NCBI GenBank assembly: GCA_027625915.1
Contig: JANTQA010000008.1
Span: 11,595,001-11,659,000 of the forward strand
Direction of reading: 5' to 3'
Origin: Anaeramoeba flamelloides
Taxonomy: Eukaryota; Metamonada; Anaeramoebidae
DNA: 64,000 bases
The notes under the pieces are model-generated. The model was not told the DNA's origin. It saw only the letters and a list, made by a program, of their open reading frames with translations, and did no database searches. Below are positions 35,917 through 46,999 of the stretch, in pieces. Position 1 is the stretch's first letter; each line of letters begins with the position of its first letter. The position numbers and the translations under genes are program-made.

Positions 35917-38900
35917 ATGAAAGGATTATTTCTACCAAAAACAAAACAAAAGCAAAAGAAAAAGCCGTTCGAGATCAATTTTCAAAAAGCCATATCACCA
36001 CGGACACTCAAATACACAAGTATAGGTGTGATTTCTTTGGCTGGATCTTATTGTATTTATAAGAAATATAGCAACATTCAAAAACAAAAACAAGAACAAA
36101 GGTTAATGAACAAAATGGAGAATTCTGTTCCAAAAGAGAAAATCGATTCAGTCAACTCGCTTCTGAAATTAATTCAACAAAGAAGCAAATTGATCCTCAC
36201 TTATAAACAGATAACTAAGGAATTATTTCCAATCTTAATCCAATCTTTAATAGCATCAAATCTTGAATTAGGAGGGTGTGCTTCCAAGTTACTTTGTAAA
36301 CTCATTAGTGATAGTTTGGTTTCTCTTAAATATTTTTTTGTTCAAGTCTAATTCCTCTTTTTGTTTTTTAGAAAGGCTTTGAACATTTTTTTTTTTTTTT
36401 TTTTTTTTTTTTGTTCAAATCAAACAACTTATTTTGTCTTCGTTTTATTTCCCTCATATAAATTTGTGATGACTTTTTAACTATAATAACAACCACGAAA
36501 ACAACAATCACAACTACAATTACAACAGAAAACTTCTCTCAACACTTTCTCGATTTAAATGGGATCGAAAATCTTATTTTGGCAATTCAACTAAACGATC
36601 CAATATTACCAAACACAGAAGCCAATTTAACCTATCTCTTCACTTTATTAATCCAATTAATTAAACACTCAAAAATTCAAACAGTCAAAAAAGTTGTGGA
36701 GTCTTATGGTTACCCATTAATTTGTACCTTGTTCCTTTTACCGGAGACTCCTATTGAAACCAAGGTCTTGATTTTAAAAATAATATTGAAAAGTTCTTGC
36801 TATTTCCTAAATGTACTTGAAAATGTTTTTCATTATGAAATATTTAATGAAATTTTAGATTCTATGAAGTCTACAAATGGGAAGTTTGTCAAGCGTTGTT
36901 CAAATTTAATTTTAAAATGTTCAAAATCAGAAAAGTATATTTGCAATTTTACTTTTAAAAATATCGAATATTTAATTAAAATATTAATTAGTGTTTCTTG
37001 GCATGAAAAAGATTTTAAAGAATCCAAAGTAAAAAATAAAAAAATAAAATCCAACCTTTTAAATATTTATGGTAATATTCTAAATAACTTATGGAAAACA
37101 CTATTATTTCTCAGCAACTTCAAGAAAGAAAATTCACAAATAATTTGCCAAAATTTGGAATTTAGGAATTTAATATTTAATAATTTACTACTAAATCCGA
37201 AGAATAAAAAGAACAACCAAAATACAATTCAAATAAATTCCTTCCAATTATTATTATCGCTTTCGCAAATGGATCAACGAAATCGAATTATCATTAGAAA
37301 AACACCCTTTTTTGCAAATTTAAAAAGATTGATTAATCATAAAAATGACGCTATATGCTCCCTTAACATAAATTTAATATCCAACTTAATAAACGAACAA
37401 CCTTTAAACCGCAGAATAATTAAAAGCTTTCCATTATTGGGAATTGTGGATTCTTTACCAAAATTACTTGATCGTTTTAAAAAAAATGAACAGTGTATTC
37501 ATCATCTTATTACCATTGTTAATGCCTTTTCAAAAGCAGACAAAAAGGTTCGAAATAAAATAATAAACCAGCCAATTATTTCAAAATTAATTCCAATTTT
37601 GAAGCAAACAACAAATTTTCAACTACAATACAAAATTATTCAAACATTTTCAAATTATATATACTCAAGTAATTTTTATTTTTTTATTTTATTTTCTAAT
37701 TTATTTAATTTCTCTAATTCTATCATTTTTATCATTAATTTATATTATTATTACAACTCTAACTTTATCTGTATTTTTTTACAATTTTCAAAATATTTTG
37801 TAATTATTACAGTCTTTCCAAGTCGACGTTAAAAATTTAAGAATCAAGTTTCATATTTTGATTCATTTTTTTAAACATAAATAAGAAAGTTAATATTCTG
37901 AAAAAAAAAAAAATCAATAAATAACCAAACAAAAGTATGAAAAAATAAAATTGAAAAAAAAAAGTTTGATAAAACTAATATTTTAATAAACATTTCATAC
38001 TTGTTAATAAAGTTTATTTACAAAATAATCAAAAATTCAGAACTTCAAGTTCTTGGGGATATTGCATTTATTGTTGTTAGAAGTACTACGGATTTTTAAA
38101 AATCTCTAGTTGAGATAAAAAGGTGTTTTTTTTTTTGGGTAATTTTTTTTTTATAAACGGAAGGAAGAATTTTAGTTTAATTCTCCTTTGTGATATTTAC
38201 TTGAATAGATGAGAACTAATAGTTTGAAAAATGTTGCATTCATATAATAAAACTGAAATTTTGGAAAAAAAAATTACGAATGATAAATATTTCCGAGACC
38301 TAGTTTTTTTTTTTTTACTTTTTGGAATAAACCGAAAATTAAATAAATTTTTGGTTTATTTCAAAAATTAAAAAAAAAAACCGAACAAAAGTGTCCTAGT
38401 TTATCTAGGATTTCAAAAGAATAGAGTATAATCATATATTTTACCCGATGCTTTATAATGCTGTAAAATCTAACGAAAGTGTCCGGCAAGTGCCTCAGAG
38501 TACCTCAGAGTGCTGTCAAGTACCGTAGAGTGCCTAGGTTTTTTTAATTTGAGAAATAAAACGAAAATTTAATTAATTTTCGGTATATTTCAAAAAGTAA
38601 AAAAAACCTAACGGCGCTTTTCTTTTTTATTTGTAAAATCTACTGATTTTCCAAATAAACAAAAAACTCAAGAAAACCTAACGTCAAGTGCCTAGCTTTT
38701 CCAGAATTCAAAAGAATGGAGAAAAATCATAGATTTTACTCAATTCTTTTAAATTCAGGAAAAGCTAACGGCGGTTTTTTTTACTTTTTGAAATAAACCG
38801 AAAATTGCTTAAATTTTCTGTTTATTACAAAAATTAAAAAAAACCCAATGGAAGTGTCCGTCAAGTGCCTAGCTTTTCTTGAGGTTTTCTGTTTTATTAG

Positions 38901-41900
38901 TAAAATCTATCGATTTTCCAATAAACAGAAAACTCAAGAAAAGCTAACGGCAGTTTTCCAGAATTTAAAAGAATAGAGAAAAATCATAGATTTTACTCAA
39001 TTCTTTTAAATTCAGGAAAAGCTAACGGCAGTTTTTTTTACTTTTTGAAATAAACCGAAAATTGCTTAAATATTCATTTTATTCCTCAAATTAAAAAAAA
39101 AACCTAACTGAAGTACCGTCAAGTGTAGTCAAGTTCCGTAGAGTACCTAGCTTTTCCAGAATTCAAAAGAATGGAGAAAAATAAAAGATTTTACTCAATT
39201 CTTTTAAATTCTAGAAAACCTAACGTTAAGTGTCCTAGGTTTTTTTTACTTTTTGAAATAAACCGAAAATTTATTTAAATTTTCGGTTCATTTCAAAAAT
39301 TAAAAAAAACCTAACGGAAAATCAAAAAAATAATAATTTTTTCAATTTAAATAAATAAATAATTCTTTAATAGTCCAAATAATTAATCACCCTTTCGAAA
39401 GATATTTATTTGATTTACAATAATTTTGAAATATAATTATTATAACCTCTTGAAGTATTAGCTTAAGAAAAAAATTTTCAAATTTTTTACTATTAAATTG
39501 AAAAAAAATATTCATAGAACCTGGAAAATTGAATTTTTCATCTTAAATTGTAAAATATCTTTAAAAGTATTTTTTACTCCAAACTCTCTTTATTGACCAA
39601 TAGTGTCTATTCTAATTGAGGTTCTCAAAAAGTGAAAAATTAGCAAATGTTAGATTTTTTTTTCAAAAAATTTTTTGATCATCATGTATTGAAAATTTTT
39701 CTTCCAATAATATCACAAAAATTAAAATGTCCCACAATAACTTTAAAAATAGGAGATCAATTTAGCAAATAGTTATTAAAATGCAATCAAGAAAAAAAAA
39801 AGAAAATATGAATGTAGTGTTTTCAAAAACATTTTAGAATATGAGCTTCCATCTTGATTTTTTTTTTTTCAGATAAACTTACTTATTCATCTTCAAAAAA
39901 ATAAAACAAAATATCAGACATGATATTTAATTTTTTTTTTTACACAAGCCTTGGAATGACTGTAATAAAATAAATATTATAAAACAAACAAACAAAAAAA
40001 AAAAAAAAATGAGTAAAGAATAACATCTTAAAAATAAAAAACCATTTTGTTGATGAATTTTGAATATTTACAAAATTCTAACAACTTGCATCTTCTTCAT
40101 ATTTTTAAAAATAAACTAAACTCCATTTCACTCAAAGTGGAGCAGCCAAAAATGAAAAATACACTTTTTATTTGAAGAATCAGCCAACATACAATTGTTT
40201 AGAAATAAGAGAAATAATAAACTTCGGAGTAGAGTCTATACTCATAAAATAAACACCTGAACAAACTTTAAATTTTTCAAAAAAAGAAAATATTAAAAAA
40301 AAATTGTCACCTTTCATTGAAACCTCTCGTGAAAAATTTATCAATTTCTTTCCAAAATTAAAATTGTTGGAAATAGATTTTTTAATTCCCAGTGTATTGA
40401 TTTTTAAAAGTATAACAAAGACTCAATTTTCTTAAAGTTAATTTAGAGTTTTCAAATTGACCTTTTTTTTTTCTATTTGACTTTTCATTAAAAAAAATAA
40501 AAAAATAAAAAAGAAAAAAAAAAGAAAATGAAAAATTTTACAAAAAAAAATAAAATAAAAAAGAAAAGAAAAAAAAATGAAAAAAGATGAAAAAACAAAA
40601 AAAAACCAAAAAAAAAAAAATTTTGATCTAAAAATTGAAAATATATTTTGAGAAGAATACTGGATTAAACTCGGTTCATTTGTTCTATTTCTTCAATAAA
40701 ACTTAACCACTTTGACTGTAAAAGAGTTTAAATTTCAAAAATTTAACTCATCTGAAATAATAAATTGAAAAAAAAATTATATATATATATCCCTTAGTCT
40801 TCAAAAACAACTAATTATTAAATCTTCTTAATAATTCTCTTTTAATTATGATAAATATATAAAAACCTGATGTTTATTAAAAATTCAAAAAAAATAAAAC
40901 CAAGACCTAAAAAAACTGAATCACATTTTTTGAAATGTGCATTACCGAAATTTTTATTACTGAACTTACAATGAAAAAAAGTGAACAATTTTTTTTTTTG
41001 CTAATATCTATATTCATTTTAAAAGACATTGCATTGTCTCTATTTTCTTTATGCTTTTCAATATTTCCTAAGATCGTTTTTTTATCAAATATGCCTTAAT
41101 ATACGGCGATAATATTTTTTAAAAAAAATTTTTTTTAATGGATATAAACATCTAAATTTGATTATAATATTGTTAAAACCAACTCTTGATTCACTATTTT
41201 GGTTCAACAAACCCCCATAATCTTTTGCTAAAAATTGAAAAAAAAAAATAAAAATATTTTCAACGTTTTATTATTTTTAAGTTACTAAAATCAAATTAAT
41301 TTAAATACTTAGTCAAAAGGGGGGAGAAATATCTTGTTTTTTCTGGAAAATTCGAATAAATAAAGTAAACCATTTTATTTTTTTGCAAAAATTAAAAATT
41401 TCATTTGAATTTTTTTCTTTAAAAAATACAACACCTTTTTTCTATACAAAGCGGAACGCACACCACCAAAACAAAACGATTTTTAAATCAAAATTGAATT
41501 TTAAACTATTCTTTCTATGAGTTGAGTAAAAACATTGCTCTTTTTGATCTTTTCTTCCTAAAAAAAGATAAAATCTAACTACTACCAAACATTCAAGTTA
41601 CAAATGGTTTTATTTCCAATGTGTATTTGTAATTTTTAAAACCCACTTGGTAAATAAATAATCTCAAAAAGTAAATCTCATTAATTTAAAATGAGTACCA
41701 AATCCCTAATGTTTATTATGGAAATAAATTTTTTAATGAAAAATTTTACTTCAAAAAAAGCAATTAAAAACTGTTTTCCAGTCTTACTCTAAACTAAATA
41801 ACGTTTTATCATTTAGAATTTGAAATTAAAATGGTAGTCTTTCAAAAAATTATTCCAAAAAAAAATAAATACCTCCTTATTTTTCCAAAAATTGTAGTAT

Positions 41901-42233
41901 TTCAAAAGAATTTAGTTTTTCAAAACAAATCTATTTTGGATATATCTCTTATGATCAAAAAACCGAGCATCTAAACTTTTTTAACCTTGTTAAATTCAAA
42001 TTTTAATAAGTAAATCTTCATTCAATTCCAAATTAATAGATTTTTAATTATGTTTTCACACAATAAGTAAAAAATATTTCAATTTATTATCTTTGATTTT
42101 TTTTTTTCTTTATTAGTTTATTGATCAATAATTCCCATTAAATTTTTAATATTAACATACTGAGCCAATATTATTTTTTTATTTCGATTACTGAAAATTA
42201 GAAAAAATAAAAAATACCGAAATTGTTGCGAAA

Positions 42234-42280
<47 letters not shown>

Positions 42281-42917
42281 ATAAAAATAAAACATATGCA
42301 CAATAAAAATATATATGTTGGATAATCTCATTTTAAACGATCTTTTAAAAATACTAATCTGTTTCTTTTTTAAATAACCTGAATTATTATTTTTTTATAA
42401 AAAAAATAAATTACCCGAATTATAGTTCAAGTGCAAAAGCAATTGATGAAAAATGGTGGAATAAAATTAATTATTAATCGATTAGAATTGCAAAATGAAA
42501 AATCTCTTTTATTGGAATTAAATACCGTTCTTAATTTATTAAGAAATTCAAAAAACAATGAAAATCAAGTAAGTAAAACTATTCATCATTTTAAATTATT
42601 TCTCTTATCATCCACATTTCCCAATATATATAAAACACTTACAAGTAATAATCGAAGACTGTTATAAATTAGCTTGTAATAATTTTCAGATGTGTGTACA
42701 AAAAATTGGATCTTGGTTTTTTTTATTTAAAACAATTCATTTTATATTTTTTAATTTTATATTTCTTTATTAAAATTAATTTTTAAAAATAAGTGGGAGG
42801 AAAATATCAATCATCTTTTGGAAATGGGAATTATTGGTATATTAATGAATATTTTCTCTTCAAAGAAGCAATTTAAATCAATTATTTTAGAAATTTTCAA
42901 ATTATTATCAAAAAATT
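35917..42917 (+). CDS. Membrane-anchored armadillo-repeat protein (3' end not found)
   Basis: Exons are 35917-36313, 36529-37668, 42426-42568 and 42794-42917, giving at least 601 residues. Exon phases 1, 1, 0, 1 are mutually consistent. The N-terminus is basic, followed by one hydrophobic segment, YTSIGVISLAGSYCIY (about 42-57), like the anchor of ARMC10/ARMCX proteins; mitochondrial or ER membrane attachment is inferred. Then come repeated ARM-type helices such as FLDLNGIENLILAIQLND, PLLGIVDSLPKLLDRF, MKNGGIKLIINRLEL and LLEMGIIGILMNIF. ARM arrays usually bind peptides or partner proteins. Exon 1 leaves by an atypical A|GTTTGG donor (alternative A|GTGATA), exon 2 by GTAATT, and exons 3 and 4 by GTAAGT. 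The donor at 42918 shows that more exons should follow, but the DNA beyond holds a SINE and LINE-bearing repeats. The protein is not assigned to a named family. Confidence 0.75.
36384..36412. repeat. Long T homopolymer in ARM intron 1
   Basis: About 28 consecutive T residues in the 215-nt intron, near the sequence complexity limit for reliable assembly. Confidence 0.9.
38300..39320 (+). repeat. Modular hairpin array, locus 4 (largest)
   Basis: About 1 kb inside the 4757-nt intron (37669-42425) of the ARM gene. Three kinds of palindromic module alternate. A is CCAGAATT.AAAAGAAT.GAG... folding on GATTTTACTCAATTC. B is TTACTTTTTGAAATAAACCG folding on CGGTTTATTTCAAAAATT. C is GAGGTTTTCTGTTT folding on AAACAGAAAACTCAAG. 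Each is bracketed by CTAGSTTTT and AAAASCTAACGG, where S is G or C. Modules are joined by CGGCGG, CGGAAGTG or short tandem linkers such as CAAGTACCGTAGAGTGCC. Confidence 0.85.
40108..40680 (+). mobile_element. Interspersed repeat with purine-rich core, second copy
   Basis: Reverse complement of 16965-17490: CCATTTCACTCAAAGTGGAG at the left, an A/G-only tract at 40495-40620, and TTTTGAGAAGAATACTGG at the right. Confidence 0.6.
40740..41090 (+). repeat. Interspersed repeat paired with 57590-57905
   Basis: Shared ordered motifs: ATATATAAAAACCTGATGTTT, AAGACCTAAAAAA, CATTTTAAAAGACATTGCAT and CCTAAGATC at the end. The family is unknown. Confidence 0.65.
42237..42277. repeat. (TA)n microsatellite
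   Basis: About 20 uninterrupted AT/TA dinucleotides in the large ARM intron. The overlapping minus-strand frame (IYIYIY) is an artefact. Confidence 0.95.
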
Positions 42918-43182
42918 GTAAGTTTATTTTATTTTTTTTTTTAAGGTTACAATATTATGAAAAATAGTTGATATCTTAATTTTTCTTTTTTGAAGGGATT
43001 ATTAGCTTTTATTTTATTATTTGTTATTGTTTTTCGGTAATAATAAACGAGTAGATATTTTATCAAGGTTTCCAATTTAACTTTATAAACCTCTTTTATC
43101 AAATTTACAGAAATTAGTTAATATTTTTAAAAAGAATTCATTTTTCCCTAATTAATTTCCAGTAAAAAGATTTAATCTTTTT

Positions 43183-43555
43183 TTTTTTTCCATTAAAGAG
43201 TGGGTACTAAAAGTCCACCTGTTTGCCAGAATCCCTAATTTGAATTAGAGATATTGTTGAACCAAGTGAGAGCTGGTCATTTCTCCCAAAAATCGGATCC
43301 GCTCCATAAATTGAGAGGGATTTTGTTCCAATTCCGTTCAGTTTTATAATAGTCAAAAAGATTCAATTCGGTCAAACGATTTCATCAAAGAATTAGTGGT
43401 TCTAAGAAGCATAAGCCCGATTTTTAATTAAAATTACACCGTGGTTGCTATTTGAGAAAATGGTAAACAATAAGAAATAATGGTTAAGGGAATAGAACCC
43501 CGGCCTTCAGATTGTACACTGGGTTGTGTTGCCACTTGCCCATACCGGTTCTCTT
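43183..43555 (-). mobile_element. tRNA-derived SINE with target site duplication
   Basis: On the minus strand the element begins near 43555 with a tRNA-like head: an A-box-like TGGGCAAGTGG and a B-box-like GGTTCTATTCC. A roughly 270-nt unrelated body follows, ending in a poly(A) tail (T-run 43183-43189 on the plus strand). A 17-bp duplicate AAAGATTTAATCTTTTT flanks it at 43166-43182 and 43556-43572. The element is far GC-richer than its flanks, so it looks recent. It lies just after the last recognised ARM exon. Confidence 0.88.
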
Positions 43556-43629
43556 AAAGATTTAATCTTTTTATGTTTGGATCTAATTAGAAAAAGAAAA
43601 AAAAAATTTGCGAAACATTTTATTATTTT

Positions 43630-44960
43630 TGAAGAAATCCCATATATAGTAATTTCTTAGAGCCTGTAGGAACAAATAACCCTAAAGTTTTAATTTTATT
43701 TTAAAAGTATAACAAGAAATAAATCAAATATTTAATCCTCGAAGATCTGAAAAAATTAATCATTTTTTGTATTCATAAAAATTTATTAAATTTCTTGAAA
43801 TTTAAAAGATTAAGTAATTTTTTTATTTAAAAATATCCAGAGTATAAAAAATGAACTGTTATTCTTTTAAATAAGATATTTGAAGAATATATATATATAT
43901 ATATATATTATTATTATTAGAAAGATTATTTCGAAATTAATTTTATTTGTTTGAAAATATATAAGAAAATTAGATAAAAGTGAAACCTATTGAAACTTTT
44001 CATTTTTAGGCTATTATGAATCTACTGAAAGAATTAAGATAATATTATTAATTATTGTCAAAACAACCAAATTAAAAAAGTATTTCTTTAGGTTTTAAGT
44101 TGAATTTTCCAGAGTTTTAAAAAAGTATTTTGGGTGAAATTTTAATCTTATAATGGTTTGATTTTTCTTCTCAGATTTTTTTGTGAAACAAAAAGAAAAA
44201 ATTGTTTCGAATCTACGTTTTTTTATTTCAAGTAAAAAATAATTATTATATTTTTTGATCGTTTACTAACTGCTTAAATAGATATTAATAGGTAATCAAT
44301 AAAAATTCAAATAAATTTTGTCCTTTATGTTTAAAATGTTGACAAAAGGAAATTAAAGAAAATATTGATCACTTTTTATGGGTGTGTCCTTCCGATGAAA
44401 AATATAGATTAATATTTCATAACAAATTAAAAAAAAATAAATCTTAATGAATTAATTTTAAATCAAGACAGTTCGAAACTATTTTCATTAATTAATAATT
44501 GTGGAATCTATGATTTTACGCTTAAATTTCTGAAAGGAAATTTAAGTCTAAGGGTAACTTGAGTTTAATTTACACTTCTTCAATAATAATAAAAAAAAAT
44601 TATTATATTTTTTTCTCAATTCAGTATATTTTTTATACAGAGTAATTTTAAAACTTGGTGTATTTATTTTTAAAGTATATTTTTATACTTTTCTTTACAG
44701 GTAATAAGATTTATTCTTTAATTTGAAGAAAATATTTTTTTTTGAAATAAATATGAAAAATATTTTAATTTTGAACTTTTCAAAAATGATAAAAATGGAT
44801 CAAACTTTTGAAAATATTAATTCATTTCTGAAAATTGCATTTAAAGTACGACAGGTATTTTAGTTTTCATATTTGTATTTGTTTTTCTATTTCAAAATAT
44901 GACAAAAAATTCATTTTATTTACTATTTAATTTGCTTGGATATTTTTTTTTTTGGTGAGT
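43630..44960 (+). repeat. Long interspersed repeat, copy 1, interrupted by a LINE piece
   Basis: Collinear with 62840-63860: TATAGTAATTTCT, ATCCAGAGTATAAA, CTTTACAGGTAATAAGATTT, and AAATGGATCAAACTTTTGAA. Copy 2 lacks the segment 44275-44575. A (TA)n tract is present at about 43889. A candidate continuation of the ARM gene at 44009 lies inside this repeat and is therefore not trusted. Confidence 0.7.
44275..44575 (+). mobile_element. LINE fragment, zinc-binding C-terminus
   Basis: The frame NKFCPLCLKC followed by KEIKENIDHFLWVCPSDEKY shows the CxxC...H....C pattern of non-LTR polymerase C-termini. It is absent from the second copy of the surrounding repeat at 63.4 kb, so it was inserted after that repeat spread. 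It is severely 5'-truncated and frame-broken. Confidence 0.65.
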
Positions 44961-45810
44961 TATATCTTAATTTTTAATTTTTTTAAAGGGGATATTCTTT
45001 TATATTTTAATTTTTCCATTCAAAAATTCAAATCGATTTTTTGGATTTTATTAAAAAAATAACTAGATTTAATTTTTAGCTGGCTTTGATAAATTTTATT
45101 CCACAATAAATTTTTTATATTTAATTTATATTGCTTTGTTATATGTATATATATATCTTTTATTAATTTTATTTTTATGAAACATTTGTATTATTAACAT
45201 TCATAATAGTAAAAACTTCTAAAGAGCTTGAAAAATATCAGCATATATTAAAAAATGATTAATTTATTATTAGTAGTGGAACTGTAGGTGCTGGCGTTTC
45301 TTTTTGCATATAAGATATATAGCGGGGGGGTCTCGTCTTTATTCATAACTTCTTCCCTATTTACTTTAATAAATTGTTTATTATTATATTTGGTTTTAAA
45401 TGACGGGTAGCTGCCTATCATAAAAATTTAACAAAAAGAATAATAAAATACATACATATATCAACTTTTGTTTTTTTATGAAACCAAATTATAAGGTGAT
45501 TCATAAAATCTTTATTTTGTGATCTATTTTTGAATTTTTATTAAATTTTTTTGAAAAAAATTAATATAATTAAAATTATATTTGTTTGTGTATTTAGAAG
45601 GGTTAATTCTTTTTTATATTTTAGACTTTTTACTTTTTTTAAATATTGTCAAGTTGCAAATGTTTGGGTTCCTATTCTTTTTATTTTTAAGGTGTTTGTG
45701 ATGAGATAAAAGGAATAAAAAATCATTATAGAAATTGATAAACTTTATTTTCGTCGATCTTAAACAAACAAAACTATGCTTTTTATCTCTTAAGCAAACT
45801 ATTCTAAACT
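44961..45810. other. AT-rich intergenic DNA
   Basis: No gene or structured repeat seen apart from a G7 run near 45324. Confidence 0.4.
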
Positions 45811-45814
45811 GAAG

Positions 45815-46033
45815 TTATCCAAATCCAAGAAGTGATTTTAATCGAACTTTTCGTAAAACCAGTCCATTTGATACCTGTATTGGATGCATTATTTTAATTT
45901 GATTACTTGTAATGGGGTTTGTGAAAATAGAATTAGGTAAACGTGTAAACAATAAATAAAATAATAAATAATTAAAAAAAAAAAAAGTTATTTTTGAGAA
46001 TTTATATTTTTTTTTAGTAAAATAACAAATCAA
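45815..46033 (-). CDS. Possible terminal exon or small gene, unknown
   Basis: The 3' half reads LPNSIFTNPITSNQIKIM and HPIQVSNGLVLRKVRLKSLL, less AT-biased than the flanks, and the stop is followed by AATAAA at about 45750. The 5' half (KFSKITFFFFNYLLFY) looks non-coding, so the true exon may begin near 45945. An internal CAG|GTATCA could be a donor. No domain is recognised. Confidence 0.25.
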   Translation of the reverse strand: MICYFTKKKYKFSKITFFFFNYLLFYLLFTRLPNSIFTNPITSNQIKIMHPIQVSNGLVLRKVRLKSLLGFG

Positions 46034-46600
46034 AAATCAAAAAAATCAAAAAAATGTAATTACTCAAAACTCCACCCAACTCTTCCAAATTTCATAACTA
46101 ACAGCACATTTCTAAACTTGATTATCTAAGATTTAATGCAAATATTAGAAAAAAAGGAGTTTTTTTTTTGGGAAAACAAACTCATAAATACACAATACAT
46201 TTTTTTTTTTAAAATAAATTCGTGTTATCATGAAAAATCAAGATGACTATTAATTTAAACCAATTGATTCTTAATTGATCCTAAAAGTTGGATTTTTTTA
46301 AAAAAGAATTCACTTAAACAATTTTCCCAAAATTCAAATATCAAGATTTTCAAGAACCTTTTAATATTATGGGGGGTATTTTTGTAAAAATGGCCTAAAT
46401 ATTCTATGATTGTTTCAATTTTAATTTTTTTTTATATTGTCCAACAATTGTGATTTATACTTATTCATAACATAAGATACCTATTTTAATATTTTGGATA
46501 ATTTCTGAATTTTAAAATTGAAGTTGAATCTTTCCATTTAAAATCTCTTTTATTGCTTATTAATGTTGTTATTGTTGATAAAAATTATTAAATTTATTTT
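46034..46600. other. AT-rich intergenic DNA
   Basis: Nothing recognisable. Confidence 0.4.
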
Positions 46601-46604
46601 AGGA

Positions 46605-46990
46605 ATACCATCAAGTGCTGTAGAGTGTCGCCCAATGCTTATCTTTTCCTGATTAATCTGTTTGTATTCAAAAAAATTGTTGATTTTGCAAAGAAACAGA
46701 AAACTTTAAGAAAAGTTAGATGTGTGTTTTTTTTTTAAATTTAAGAAATAAAAAGAACATTTTATTAATTTTTTATTAATTTCGAAAACTCAAGAAAACC
46801 TAATGATGATTTATATCATTCAAAAGAATAGAGTTAAATCAAAGATTTTACTCAATTCTTTTAAATTTGTGAAAACCTAACGAGATTTGTTGTCAAGTGC
46901 TGTAGAGTACCCAGGTTTTTTTGATTTAATACATGAACAGAAAATTGAAGAAAATTTTCTTTTTATTTCTAAAATTAAAAAAAAACTAAG
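46605..46990 (+). repeat. Modular hairpin array, locus 5
   Basis: The linkers CAAGTGCTGTAGAGTGTC and CAAGTGCTGTAGAGTACC, an eroded C module, a half A module (AGAATAGAGTTAAATCAAAG) and a B-like palindrome are all present but more decayed than at 38.3 or 55.1 kb. Confidence 0.65.
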
Positions 46991-46999
46991 GATATCTCC

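Noticed and set aside
35853-36062. Alternative protein frame at the start of the ARM gene
   Set aside because: It overlaps exon 1 in another phase, stops early and lacks splice-linked continuation; the 35917 frame has a membrane anchor and ARM helices in phase with exon 2.
42118-42303. IYIYIY-containing protein
   Set aside because: Translation of a (TA)n microsatellite.
43480-43555. Possible tRNA gene on the minus strand
   Set aside because: The box motifs are present but a clean anticodon arm and acceptor pairing are not, and poly(A) plus target duplication show it is the head of a SINE.
44009-44100. Continuation exon of the ARM gene (acceptor TTTTTAG, frame-compatible, about 30 residues then stop)
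   Set aside because: The segment belongs to an interspersed repeat also found at 63.2 kb and the peptide is not ARM-like.
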